Below are positions 21,001 to 28,006 of a stretch of DNA of 64,000 nucleotides, one piece after another. Numbering within the stretch: the first letter of the stretch is position 1; each line of letters opens with the position of its first letter. The position numbers were made by a program, and so were the translations under genes. The DNA is taken from positions 2,176,501 through 2,240,500 of the forward strand of contig BRXU01000004.1 in NCBI GenBank assembly GCA_030267565.1. The letters run 5' to 3'. The notes beneath the pieces are model-generated. The model was not told where the DNA came from. It ran no database searches and worked only from the letters and a program-made list of their open reading frames with translations. Source of the DNA: Pleodorina starrii (Eukaryota; Chlorophyta; Chlorophyceae; Chlamydomonadales; Volvocaceae).

Positions 21001-22960
21001 ATGTGCCAGGGCGCTGAGACCCTGGAGAGTGTCCCTGGCAAGAGCCTCGCCCGACAATCCTGAATGGCGGGGTACACACAAGCAACAACGAAAGGGATCC
21101 AAACGAAAGGGGTCGATCGAGGGCAAGCTGCATAATATCCTGCTGGTGCCAAACCCCGTTCAAACCATCTGCTGGTTGGCGGTGATGCCTAATGGCCATG
21201 GTATGCTGCATACAGCAGGGCATGTCCTACAGGTAAGGTCCTACACGAGTGAAGGGCCCAAGGATCTGCCGGCGATTGCCCTGCTGCTTGAACCCAGAAG
21301 TTCCACGCACGGACCGCCCCGTGCAGCCCAAATGTTTACCTGCGCTCGCTCTCACAACCGCCGTGGAGAAGGCCTGCAGGGTCTTTTCGATGCTGCTGCT
21401 GGTGCCAACATCGAAGAGGCTTGCAAGGGCGTGGACAGCCTCGGTCACGTCTGCACCCCGAATAGCTTCAATGGCGGCCCTGAATGCACACGCAGAGGGG
21501 GGGCAGCAGAGCGCTATCGAGTCTGAGAAGGAAGGCAGTGTCTTAGGGTATTAGAGTAGAGGCAAGAGGATGGGGGCTGGAAAGGGAAAGGTCGGGGCAT
21601 TAGTATGGCAGCAACCGATGAAGCAGCAGCTGCACGATTCACTCTGGACGATCAATCTGGCGGTAGCCGGCCCTCACCCGGCCTACCTACCGAATAAGGA
21701 CGGCTTTCATTGCTTGCAGGTACCCTTTGTGTGTAACGAACGATGATTTCTCATGAAAACTTGCATCACCTGGATCATCTGGACGCGCCCGCTGTGCTGC
21801 CAAGCCTTTAAGCACCAGCTGCTTTCAAGGAAAGCTCTGCAACTACCTATCGTTTGCCAGAATTTGGGGCCGAATGTGCGCTTGCCAGAATCAGGCGACA
21901 CCCGTCATCAACAGGCGTGAATGCGTAGAAATTTAGAACGGGAATATTTTGGTGTCCGCATGCACGCTATAATGTGCGACGGAAGTGGAAGCCACCATCG
22001 GTGCGATGAACAACATTGGCTCGCATGTGGGTGCCGCCACAGCTCACATCACCCACCCACCCACCCACCTGAGTCCGAAGCCCTCGGCCTCCAGAGCGTG
22101 GGCGAACCGCTGCCCTGTCTCTGTGGCCAGGAAGGTGTCGGCACCTGCCGTGGCAACCCGAATGAGGGCCTGGATAGTGCCCATACTCGCCGGCTCTGTC
22201 TGAAGGTGCTGCAGCTGTTGCTGGGGCGCTTCAATTGCGCAAAGGAGGGCTTCCGCCGCCGGCAGCCAGGTCTCAATCCACTGGCGGTGGGAGGTCTGGA
22301 CGACCGGTGCAACCGCCGTGAGGATGCGGTCCAGCAGCCGGGTCAGGTGGGGCACGGATCCGGCATCGCAGACGCATCCCGCCAACAATGCCTCCGGCGC
22401 ATGAGCAACAACCATGGAAGACACTTTTCCGGCCAGCTTCATCAGTAGTCGTGGTTCGGGACTGCCTGGGCCAAGGAGCGGGCTCCGTGGTTCTGTGGAG
22501 GTGCGACATACGACATGCACAGTCAGGCCAGCACGCAGGAACCCAAAAGGTAGCCGAAACACCTGGCATTATGTCACGCGTTCCCTGACCACTGGGTATT
22601 TTATACTTTCGTCACAATTAGGTACGCACGCGCGCGGCGCTTACCGTATTTACCATGTTTCAGCTGGCTGTGGAGCCAGCTGTAAGGGAGCGTGCACTTT
22701 TCCGTGTGTTGGAGGGTTTCCAATACGCTTGCGTTGTACAGCCACGGACGCGATCGATCAACCAGAGACTCGAAACCGTCCAAGGCTTTCTGGAATGATG
22801 GTTCATACCGAGCGCTGTGGCAAAGCGGGCTCGCCCTGGAAAGCGCCTGCCGCGAAAAGCGCTCCTTATCAAAAGCTGTTACCAGCGCCTTCTGATGAAC
22901 ACAAACTGTTAAAAATGTGGACAATAATACAATTACGCATGCGCGCGTCTGAAAAATCAT
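1611..22960 (-). CDS. Gene 1: giant hydroxyproline-rich REJ-family ectodomain protein (3' end outside the window)
   Basis: Proposed exons, in transcript order: 22960-22654, 22492-22069, 21479-21340, 21059-20927, 20538-20477, 20165-12967, 11793-11448, 10990-10843, 10630-10530, 10299-10080, 6976-6683, 6363-6248, 5622-5445, 5234-5176, 4738-4341, 4123-3974, 3029-1611. All junctions are GT-AG and all phases match; the total is 3,898 codons with no stop. Order of parts: signal peptide; helix-rich module 1; more than 2,300 residues of PPSP repeats; SEA-like domain; helix-rich module 2; beta-rich exon; second SEA-like domain; poly-Pro; Cys-rich domain; start of REJ. Seen: exon structure and repeats. 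Known: Ser-Pro repeats of this kind are hydroxylated and glycosylated matrix proteins in volvocine algae. Inferred: a secreted or membrane-anchored wall or matrix protein. By analogy with gene 2, the missing end should carry REJ, GPS, SEA and a membrane anchor. No function is claimed for the helix-rich modules. Confidence 0.8.
3974..4123 (-). CDS. Gene 1 exon 16: first half of second SEA-like domain
   Basis: This 150-nt, phase 0-0 exon encodes [20 protein letters not shown] and ALAEIYT, matching the end of exon 6 and the end of the 31.1-kb exon of gene 2. There is no Pro-rich lead here. Donor gtgcgt. Confidence 0.78.
4341..4738 (-). CDS. Gene 1 exon 15: beta-rich extracellular segment
   Basis: 132 residues ([20 protein letters not shown] ... 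[19 protein letters not shown]) with alternating hydrophobic/polar strands, an Asn glycosylation sequon (NES) and one Cys. It sits directly before a SEA-like domain, where gene 2 carries its GPS-like segment, but no GPS signature is visible. The family is unrecognised. Confidence 0.72.
5176..6363 (-). CDS. Gene 1 exons 12-14 (6363-6248, 5622-5445, 5234-5176)
   Basis: These are diverged counterparts of exons 3-5. Exon 12 encodes [16 protein letters not shown]; exon 13 encodes [20 protein letters not shown] and ends LVTEFLSR (compare FQEFSSR); exon 14 encodes [20 protein letters not shown]. Phases 2-1, 1-2, 2-1 are identical to exons 3-5, which supports an internal duplication of the whole module with its introns. 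Exon 14 is only 59 nt and was found by phase and splice sites, not by length. Confidence 0.68.
6683..6976 (-). CDS. Gene 1 exon 11, paralogue of exon 2
   Basis: The acceptor is placed at ttcatgaccag|A because only this site continues the phase left by exon 10; a branch-like CTGAT precedes it. The exon encodes [20 protein letters not shown] and ends [12 protein letters not shown], aligning in length and pattern with exon 2 (ends HALEAEGF). An upstream AG near 7014 would extend the frame but breaks phase. Confidence 0.68.
7471..7700 (+). mobile_element. SINE copy (tRNA-like head)
   Basis: The head reads gaagcgcctgagagtaaggg (A-box-like, TGAG/AGTAAGG) with the B box agttcgatcc at 7531-7540, about 40 nt downstream. 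The family body follows (gggtgaccgatggagccc; cagcatggttgaatgt). The B box fits the Pol III consensus GTTCGANNC. Confidence 0.75.
7701..7912 (+). mobile_element. Second SINE copy, in tandem with the previous one
   Basis: It repeats the head (gaagtgcctgagttagggca), a slightly decayed B box (ggtacgttcccgg), and the body to gtgtctggcagtatctc. It starts where the first copy ends. Confidence 0.7.
7917..8931 (+). repeat. H-family repeat copy
   Basis: Colinear with 47172-47771 and in part with 49184-49284. Shared landmarks are cagcggaaacact, gcctctcggcctataattaa, gacatgacggcgtgaaat, ccatgaggggcaaact, and the end ggggccccgccctttttccgg...ccccttgt. It contains an internal partial duplication (about 8604-8665 and 8787-8852). 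No conserved ORF. Confidence 0.7.
9235..9306. repeat. Perfect 28-bp inverted repeat (hairpin)
   Basis: Arm 9235-9262 is the exact reverse complement of 9279-9306, with a 16-nt loop. The right arm runs directly into the SINE tail. Confidence 0.9.
9302..9497 (+). mobile_element. SINE tail with triplicated 20-bp unit, interrupted by a MITE
   Basis: The unit gcgtgcgggtacccagatat occurs three times in tandem (9302-9361) where other copies have one. The body continues to acacacgctagg at 9497, is broken by the MITE, and resumes at 9747 (tagggcttacgg) to about 9780. Confidence 0.75.
9498..9746. mobile_element. 249-bp MITE with terminal inverted repeats and TAGG target duplication
   Basis: Left end gccagggtggctatctt, right end aagatagccaccctggc: exact 17-bp inverted termini. 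TAGG occurs on both sides (9494-9497 and 9747-9750); removing the element plus one TAGG restores the cgctagggcttac seen in other SINE copies. A second copy lies at 30562. Confidence 0.88.
9789..9995 (+). mobile_element. SINE tail, 5'-truncated
   Basis: Begins ctggcatacctgggaatt, carries gtgcgggtacccagat, gtcaccgcggtagtgg, cacccgccgaaaaggcatc and ends near ctagggcttacgatcc. No tRNA-like head. Confidence 0.7.
10080..10990 (-). CDS. Gene 1 exons 8-10 (10990-10843, 10630-10530, 10299-10080)
   Basis: Exon 8 encodes [20 protein letters not shown]; exon 9 encodes [18 protein letters not shown]; exon 10 encodes a 73-residue helical stretch ([16 protein letters not shown]... ending ALVVFLDR). All have clear AG/GT borders and phases 1-2, 2-1, 1-2. 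Exon 10 has no internal Met and would be missed by ATG-based ORF searches. I recognise no family. Confidence 0.72.
11448..11793 (-). CDS. Gene 1 exon 7: second half of SEA-like domain, then start of module 2
   Basis: The exon begins [16 protein letters not shown], followed by [17 protein letters not shown], strands typical of the second half of the SEA-like domain whose first half ends exon 6. The same pair of exons recurs at 4123-3974/3029 and at 31.2/30.4 kb in gene 2. After RRAQ the frame continues into about 50 residues of basic, helical sequence ([16 protein letters not shown]...) not present in the other copies. Donor gtacgt, phase 1. Confidence 0.75.
11891..12310 (+). mobile_element. 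Full-length SINE (~420 bp) in gene 1 intron 6
   Basis: The only copy here with an intact head (ggatgtgcctgagagttagg), middle (gggtgaccgatgggggcc, gcactggtagaacacatcac) and tail (gcgtgcgggtacccagat, gcggtcaccgcggtaatgg, cacacgctaggctta). It is a reference for truncated copies elsewhere. The B box is decayed (aggtccgatcac). Confidence 0.75.
12329..12600 (+). repeat. Segment flanked by ~28-bp direct repeats
   Basis: tcgggcctttactgaaggcg at about 12339 recurs as tcgggcctttgctgaaggtg at about 12530. Between them lie tggtatcgagacc, like the primer-binding sequence of the 48.5-kb element, and a B-box-like aggttcaacctcg. It could be a solo remnant of a small retroelement; not resolved. Confidence 0.4.
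12640..12722 (-). repeat. H-family hairpin end, reverse orientation
   Basis: gcggggcccc ... ggggccccgc inverted arms around gggcgcttcgct. In reverse complement it matches the left ends at 44691 and 49081 (tttttgggcggggcccc). Confidence 0.7.
12967..20165 (-). CDS. Gene 1 exon 6: giant PPSP-repeat (hydroxyproline-rich) exon
   Basis: One 7,199-nt exon, about 2,400 residues. It opens with a Ser/Gly-rich lead ([16 protein letters not shown]), then runs as xPPSP pentads where x is mostly E, S, A, D, Q or V. It closes with [19 protein letters not shown]...ALAEIYT, the first half of a SEA-like fold, at the donor gtgcgt. Higher-order tandem copies of 546 bp are clear at about 17.25-18.34 kb. The pentads resemble Pro-hydroxylation/O-glycosylation modules of volvocine wall proteins. 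Expected form: an extended, rod-like, heavily glycosylated spacer outside the cell. The complementary strand is also open for about 1,800 codons, but only because the pentad lacks stops in several frames. Confidence 0.85.
17250..18335. repeat. 546-bp higher-order tandem repeat inside the PPSP exon
   Basis: Segments beginning at 17250 and 17796 are near-identical over about 540 bp; partly related copies lie on either side (16.8-17.25 and 18.5-19.2 kb). The shift (546 bp = 182 codons) preserves the reading frame. The array has grown by duplicating blocks of pentads as well as single pentads. Confidence 0.75.
20477..20538 (-). CDS. Gene 1 exon 5, last helix of module 1
   Basis: This 62-nt exon encodes [20 protein letters not shown]. 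The acceptor ctccgag|C is preceded by a Cys/Leu-coding pyrimidine tract; the donor is gtgggt. It enters in phase 2 and exits in phase 1, matching its neighbours. In gene 2 the same acceptor reads GAT instead of GAG. Confidence 0.7.
20927..21479 (-). CDS. Gene 1 exons 3 and 4 (21340-21479, 20927-21059)
   Basis: Exon 3 encodes [15 protein letters not shown] and similar helices; exon 4 encodes [18 protein letters not shown] and ends PFQEFSSR. Phases are 2-to-1, then 1-to-2. Both exons recur in the inverted copy (43888-44036 and 44317-44453) and in gene 2 (55136-55278 and 54727-54859), differing mostly by multiples of three. Exceptions are lesions in the inverted copy. Exons 12 and 13 of gene 1 are diverged paralogues with the same phases. 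Confidence 0.78.
22069..22492 (-). CDS. Gene 1 exon 2: core of helix-rich module 1
   Basis: This 424-nt exon encodes a Leu/Ala-rich amphipathic stretch including [16 protein letters not shown] and ending [14 protein letters not shown]. Copies exist at 42800-43220 (+) and 56059-56479 (-), both 421 nt, and a diverged paralogue is exon 11 of the same gene (ends ALEARGAP). I recognise no named family. Acceptor cctccacag, donor gtgggt, exit phase 2. Confidence 0.8.
22654..22960 (-). CDS. Gene 1 exon 1: signal peptide and start of helix-rich module
   Basis: ATG at 22960-22958 in the context CCAAAATG, which is conserved in all three copies. The N-terminus has a short charged head (MIFQTRA), a hydrophobic core ([14 protein letters not shown]) and a likely cleavage near HQ/KA: a standard secretory signal. 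The remaining ~80 residues are charged and predicted helical, with two Cys near the end. Donor gtaaat; the exon ends in phase 1. Confidence 0.8.
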
Positions 22961-23134
22961 TTTGGGTCCGGGCTCGCGGCCAGTGCGAACTGTCAGCTAC
23001 GATGCCATGCGGATTTTACACCCGAATCAATCTATTGTCATACACAGTTATTTAATGAACATGGACATAATTCCAAGTGCTGCATTGTGCATCGGATATC
23101 TAAGATTGGAAATGATGCCAATAATGCAGGTTTA
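22961..23134 (-). promoter_or_regulatory. Conserved 5' flank of gene 1
   Basis: The ~170 bases upstream of the ATG are shared with the flanks of the inverted copy (42130-42314) and gene 2 (56952-57270), so they are part of the duplicated unit. No TATA box or transcription start can be assigned by eye. Confidence 0.35.
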
Positions 23135-24110
23135 AGTCGAGTCTCGAGTAGCCCCAGCAGCGGCACAGTGAAGTCGGATGACGGGAGTTTAGCACTAGCA
23201 CTCGGGTTTGTGTGTGATCGCTCGGCATCATGAAACACTACATTACGCGGCCTGCCGTGGATGTGGGCCTTACAATTATCGACAGTAAGTCGGCCAGTTC
23301 AGGCGCGCTATAGGGCCTTACTTCGTATTTAACTAGTCGGCCGGTTATATATTGCGCCGTTTAGTATAGCAATATCCACTATGCACACTGGATAATCTTT
23401 GCTTGTACGCACGGCGCCATGGACGGTTCTATGAACCTTCGCCGGGAGCGAGTAGTGCCAAATAACCCAAGGCCTAGACCGGTTGCTACCTAAATCAGTC
23501 AATGCACGAGCCGTGCATTTACACCTCCAGCCTCCGATGTCGCTCCTGCAGCTGGCGTTATCGTCCGCCTACCTTGCCTGTTTTGGTCCAACAGACCGCA
23601 CGTACGGCGGACAGTGGCCCTAATAGGCAACCGTTTATAAAGTTAGGAACCGTTCATAGGCACCGTTTATAAAATTACTTGCGTGTTCACCCACCCAGGT
23701 CGCTTATTATAAATAACTAGCCTACTAATTAGGATGCGTGATACGTCCATACTCTGGGGAAAAAGGGATCTAGACTCCATAATATGATGGTATGGCTATT
23801 TCGCTGTACAATAACCGGGCTGCTGTGCTTTCTCTACGGAGGATGCTTCTCCATCAAGTGACTCTGTAATCTCAAGAAAAGAAACACCGGCATCTTCACG
23901 GAGAGTGTAGGATGAGTCTTATAACGGAGGATTCGGCAGCAGGCTTGCAAACTTCGTTCCTCTACGGGAGTATCTGCGGGCTCAGATATTCGTCGCGCAA
24001 ATGTTCCAAAAACTTCTATGGCTGACGAGAAAGTTTTGGCTGGGAAGCAAGGCCCAAAAGTATATGTGTGCAGTGCCATCCAAGATATCAGTATCAACCA
24101 TGAACATGTG
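23135..24110 (+). repeat. Repeat X copy upstream of gene 1
   Basis: Landmarks: gtgaagtcggatgacggga, gatcgctcggcatc, gtggatgtgggccttaca, attgcgccgttta, tgcacgagccgtgcattta, gggatctagactccataa. Copies: 27127-27990 (+), about 41350-42130 (-), 57270-57590 (+), and a fragment at 59390. Short ORFs inside are not conserved. Confidence 0.75.
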
Positions 24111-24476
24111 CAACTAGGTCTAGGAACTTGTTTTCAGTATTAGCCAGCACAGTTCTTCGGAGCCAAAAACATCTTTTATGCCGTTTGGAGGGAACCGGCG
24201 ACATGATTTTCCGGAGAAATAATGGGCTTTGGAACTTCTTTCGTTCTATGCATGGATGATCAGATTGTAAGGGATTGTATGGTCACATTTCTCCCTCAAA
24301 TTTCACATGGACACTCAAAATCGTTACAAACCATCTACTTTTCAAGCTTTAAGGCAAAAAGATAAATTTTTCCGGCGCCAAGCCTGGTCGGCAACCCAAA
24401 AATACCTACACTGCATGCACCGCCGCGGATCCAGACCTCGAGATAGACGTCGAGAGGTATATCCAGTGCAATGGTA
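24111..24476. other. Intergenic, no gene seen
   Basis: AT-rich with no conserved frame. The end (ccgcggatccagacctcgag at about 24420) recurs at 27900, so this is the 3' part of the repeat X neighbourhood. Confidence 0.5.
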
Positions 24477-24620
24477 TCCTCTAGCAAGGAAGCGCCTAAG
24501 AGTTAAGGCACTGAGTTTGTGGCCAGGTTAAATTCTCTTCTTCCCAGAAGGTGACCGATGGGGGCCCTGGTGTGGGACGAATAGCAGGTGATCGCATGGC
24601 TTTTCAGGCATCCCTATAGC
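24477..24620 (+). mobile_element. SINE head fragment
   Basis: ggaagcgcctaagagttaag, then ggtgaccgatgggggccctg and gacgaatagcaggtgatcgc. The B box is lost. Confidence 0.65.
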
Positions 24621-25080
24621 AGTCAAACCGCCCTTAAGGGCAAAATATGGCCCTACGGTGTGCCCTTAAGGTCCAACCGCCCTAGCACGTTCAACGCCAA
24701 AACGTGTTTGGGAATAATTATTTATGCTTTATAAGCAGTATAAAATCAATAGCCTCAGTATACAGGACTATGTGACGAAGTGACATAGTACACCATACCT
24801 TACACCATAGCATTCCTTTACATAGCGTGGTAAAAACCGCTTCACCAAAATAAATGGTGAAGCGCCTCAGTAAAGCAGACCTCCCAAGTCAAATCCGTTC
24901 ACATGCCTTGGTCAACCGTACGGTCACAGTATTTTTGATGTTGTCTTGTTGCCTTATGTACTTATAGTAAGTAGTGCATGTAAACACTCCAGCTTGGCTG
25001 ATTGTAAGTGTCCTAACCTTAGTCGGCCTGAAGGGCAACTATTGGTTGCCCTCCTCCAGCGTTCATAGTGAAGGTCACGA
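24621..25080. repeat. AT-rich segment with several short hairpins
   Basis: Visible inverted repeats: cgcttcacca/tggtgaagcg with a 7-nt loop (about 24839-24865), actatgt/acatagt (about 24767-24789) and the palindrome gcccttaagggc (about 24631). No coding sequence seen. Confidence 0.5.
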
Positions 25081-25897
25081 GTTTTAAAGGACAATGTCCA
25101 GGCTATTAATATGAACAATTTTAACTGTATTGGCGAGTACTGCAGCAGCTGCGGAAGCGACTTCGCGGAAATGGTTGTGCAGCTTGCCGCGGGAATAGCG
25201 CAAATGTAGAAGGACGCATGCAGGGTAAAAGTCCTCTTCTATCTGCTTGCACGGGCTATTGCAAGGATCAGGCCGGGCACTGTGCTGCAAAGGCGCGACG
25301 GGTTCGCAAACGCCCCTGCGGACGCCTCGCCCTCCATCATGCATAAGCTGGAGTTTACACGTATTTCACAGTTGAGAGGGGGTCACTGCAATTGAGTCCG
25401 ACCGCGCGTGGCGGTGTCCGACCGCGCGTGCCGACCGCTGCTGGCATAACCCCCTGGCCCCCCAACCCGGCGCATCGCAAGCAAGCCGGATAGCGGCGGC
25501 CCGATGCCCCAGGTGTGCGGGCTAGTTGTGCAGCGCTGTCGCGCCCCAAGCGTCCAAGAGCACCCCCTTTCCCTTCCTCGGGCGGGTGTGCAGTCCGTTG
25601 CAGTGCTGTCACGTGAACTTGTTGGTTTGGGTTGGTCCGGCGGCTGCACGGCCGTGCACCGTCAGCATCCTCGGTAAGGTAACGGGTATATTTGTTCAGT
25701 ACCGTAACAGCGTCTCTGGCTTCCTCTCATTGCCATTGCCCGTAGCCGGGCAGGGCGAGGTGGGTTGAGCTTCAGCAGCCGGTCCGGTGTTTGTCAACAC
25801 CCTCAACAAGGATCTCCATGTCCATGATTTCAAGCTTCCGACCGCTGACGGCGGGGCTTCATTGTCGTACATAAGGCTGGACGGAGGCATGTCCCTG
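25081..25897. other. Intergenic, no supported gene
   Basis: Several short open frames on both strands (for example 25084-25344 minus) show neither splice sites nor recognisable motifs. No feature called. Confidence 0.4.
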
Positions 25898-26075
25898 TCC
25901 CGGCACTGATAGAATTCAGCATGGTCTAATGTTCAACAATAATGTGTCCTGGTTTATTATCTGGAGAGAATGCGTGCGGGTAACCAGATATGATGAATGA
26001 GACGGGGTCCGGACACGGAGGGAAAAGCAACCCATTTAAGTCTAACATTCCGTCACCGCGGTAGTGGTCTGTACA
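25898..26075 (+). mobile_element. SINE, 5'-truncated
   Basis: gaattcagcatggtctaatg, gaatgcgtgcgggtaaccag, ccgtcaccgcggtagtggtc: family middle and tail with several differences. Confidence 0.65.
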
Positions 26076-26670
26076 GACGGCCGTGCTCGCGGGCCGGGAC
26101 CTGCCCTTCGCTCACGGGACCGTAGCTAGGCGGCAAGGAGCCAGCCCTCCGCCAGGTGGGTTCTGGGTTGATGCCGCGTATATGTCGTACGAACATGGCT
26201 GCGACATCTCGTCCTTTCCCCGCCCGGATCAAACTTCGCCCTTGCGGACAGTTACACCACCACCCCCGTTGCTGCCTCCAACCACTGTGCCTGTCGATGC
26301 TCCGTTGCTCCTGGGGCCTTGAGCGCAGATCTGCATGCCCTCCATTGTCAGGAGGGACGGGGGCATGGGGGGATGGGGAGGTGGGGGAGGTGGCTCCTGC
26401 ACAAGGTGAGGGTGTGAGGGTGTGTGTGTGCGGGGGGAGGGGGGGGAGAAGCGGGAGGTGGTGGGAGGAGGGGGGAGGGCTGTGCCACGTAGGGTGTCTT
26501 GTCAGTGCTGTACCTGGTTTCAAACCGGCTTGATTGCCGCGACCAGCTCCTTTGGCGGCGCACTCCGCTCCTCGTGAATCCCGTTCCCTCCCCCCGGCTG
26601 CACTGCTGCGGGCTCATCTTTACTACTTCCCTTACCCGACCCCTGCAGGCGCCCCCTCCCCCCTTTCCAG

Positions 26671-26841
26671 GTTCGCGTAAACGGATTCATTTATTATTTG
26701 GTCAGTGGGGAGGTGCAGGTGGTATTGGACCTGCCCGACACCTTGGACCCGGCGGCGCGGGCGGCAGCGATGGCGGCGCTCTCCGGCGTCAAGCTGACGG
26801 CACAGCAGGCAGCGGCGCTGGCGGCGCACGCGACGGTGTGA
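26671..26841 (+). CDS. Candidate terminal exon of an unidentified plus-strand gene
   Basis: The pyrimidine-rich acceptor ccccctttccag is followed by 56 codons with coding-like composition: VRVNGFIYYLVSGEVQVVLD, then LPDTLDPAARAAAMAAL, SGVKLTAQQAAALAAHATV and a TGA stop. Possible upstream exons around 26075-26330 could not be joined with confidence. The protein family is unknown; this may be a remnant. Confidence 0.35.
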   Translation, partial: VRVNGFIYYLVSGEVQVVLDLPDTLDPAARAAAMAALSGVKLTAQQAAALAAHATV

Positions 26842-27126
26842 CGGTAGGACGGTGGGGCAAGGTGCGGCCGGGGGAGGGGGGAGGGGGGCGTCATGCAAGG
26901 AGCCAGGGCGCACGCTGGGCCTCTGCCTACCACATCAGCCTATATCAATTTGCCCCCACTCAGACCGTCCTTCTAAACCCACCCCTCTTTCCTCCCCCCT
27001 TCCGCCGACCACAAGCACACACCCTCCCGCCCCTTGTCATACTCATCCCCTGCCATGCGCTTCCTCCCCCCCCCTCCGTCGTCGCCTCCATCTCTCCGCT
27101 GCGGTATCAATTTTTTAACCCCCTCC

Positions 27127-27943
27127 CCCAGTCTCCAGTAGCCTCAGCAGCGGCACAGCGAAGTCGGATGACGGAAGCTGAAGTACCACTAGCACTCGGG
27201 TTTGTGTGTGATCGCTCGGCATCCTGAATCATTACATTACGCGGCCTGCCCGTGGATGTGGGCCTTACAGTTATCGACATGTCGTCGTCCCTAGTCGTCC
27301 AGGTCAGACGCGCGACAAGGCCTTACTTCATAGTCAACACGTCGGCAGATTATTGCGCCGTTAAATGTACCAAATTGCACTATCGATGTACAATGGCTAA
27401 TATTTGTTTGTACGCACGGCGCCGTGGACGGGTCTACGAACCTTGTTCGCCGGAGGCGAGTATTGCCAAAGAACGCAAGGCCTAGACCGGTTGCTACGTA
27501 AGTAAATCAATGCACGAGCCATGCATTGATTTTAGACCTCCAGCTTCCTATGGCGCTCCTGCAACTGGATGGCGGGCATCGGGCCTCACGGATCGCCTAC
27601 CCAGCCAGGTCGCTTGGCCCACCAACTGGGATGTGTGACCACTAATTGGGATGTGTCTTACGTCCACACTCTGGGAAAAAATGATCTAGACTCCATAAGC
27701 TGGCTGGGGATTCTGTTGTACAATAACCTAACCGGGCTGTACTTTCTTTTTACGGAGGGTTTTTCTCCATAACGTGACTTAACGTGACACTGTTATCTCA
27801 ACACCGGTTTCTTCACGGAGAGCCTACGAAGGGTCTTTTACATAGCATAAACCTCATATTATTGCGAAGGAGTCGGCAACCTAAAAAAAATGTGCACCGC
27901 CGCGCCGCGGATCCAGACCTCGAGACGTCGAAGGGGTACATCC
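27127..27943 (+). repeat. Repeat X, second copy
   Basis: Same landmarks as 23135-24110 (gcgaagtcggatgacggaag, gatcgctcggcatcctga, tgcacgagccatgcattga, tgatctagactccataa), ending at the shared ccgcggatccagacctcgag. Confidence 0.75.
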
Positions 27944-28006
27944 AGTACAAGAAGTGCCCGAGAGTTAGGACACTGAGTTTGTGGCCAAGTTTGATTCCCT
28001 TCTCAG
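27944..28006 (+). mobile_element. SINE head fragment
   Basis: gaagtgcccgagagttagga, then cactgagtttgtggcc and a B-box-like gtttgattccc. As at 24.48 kb, it follows repeat X directly. Confidence 0.55.
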
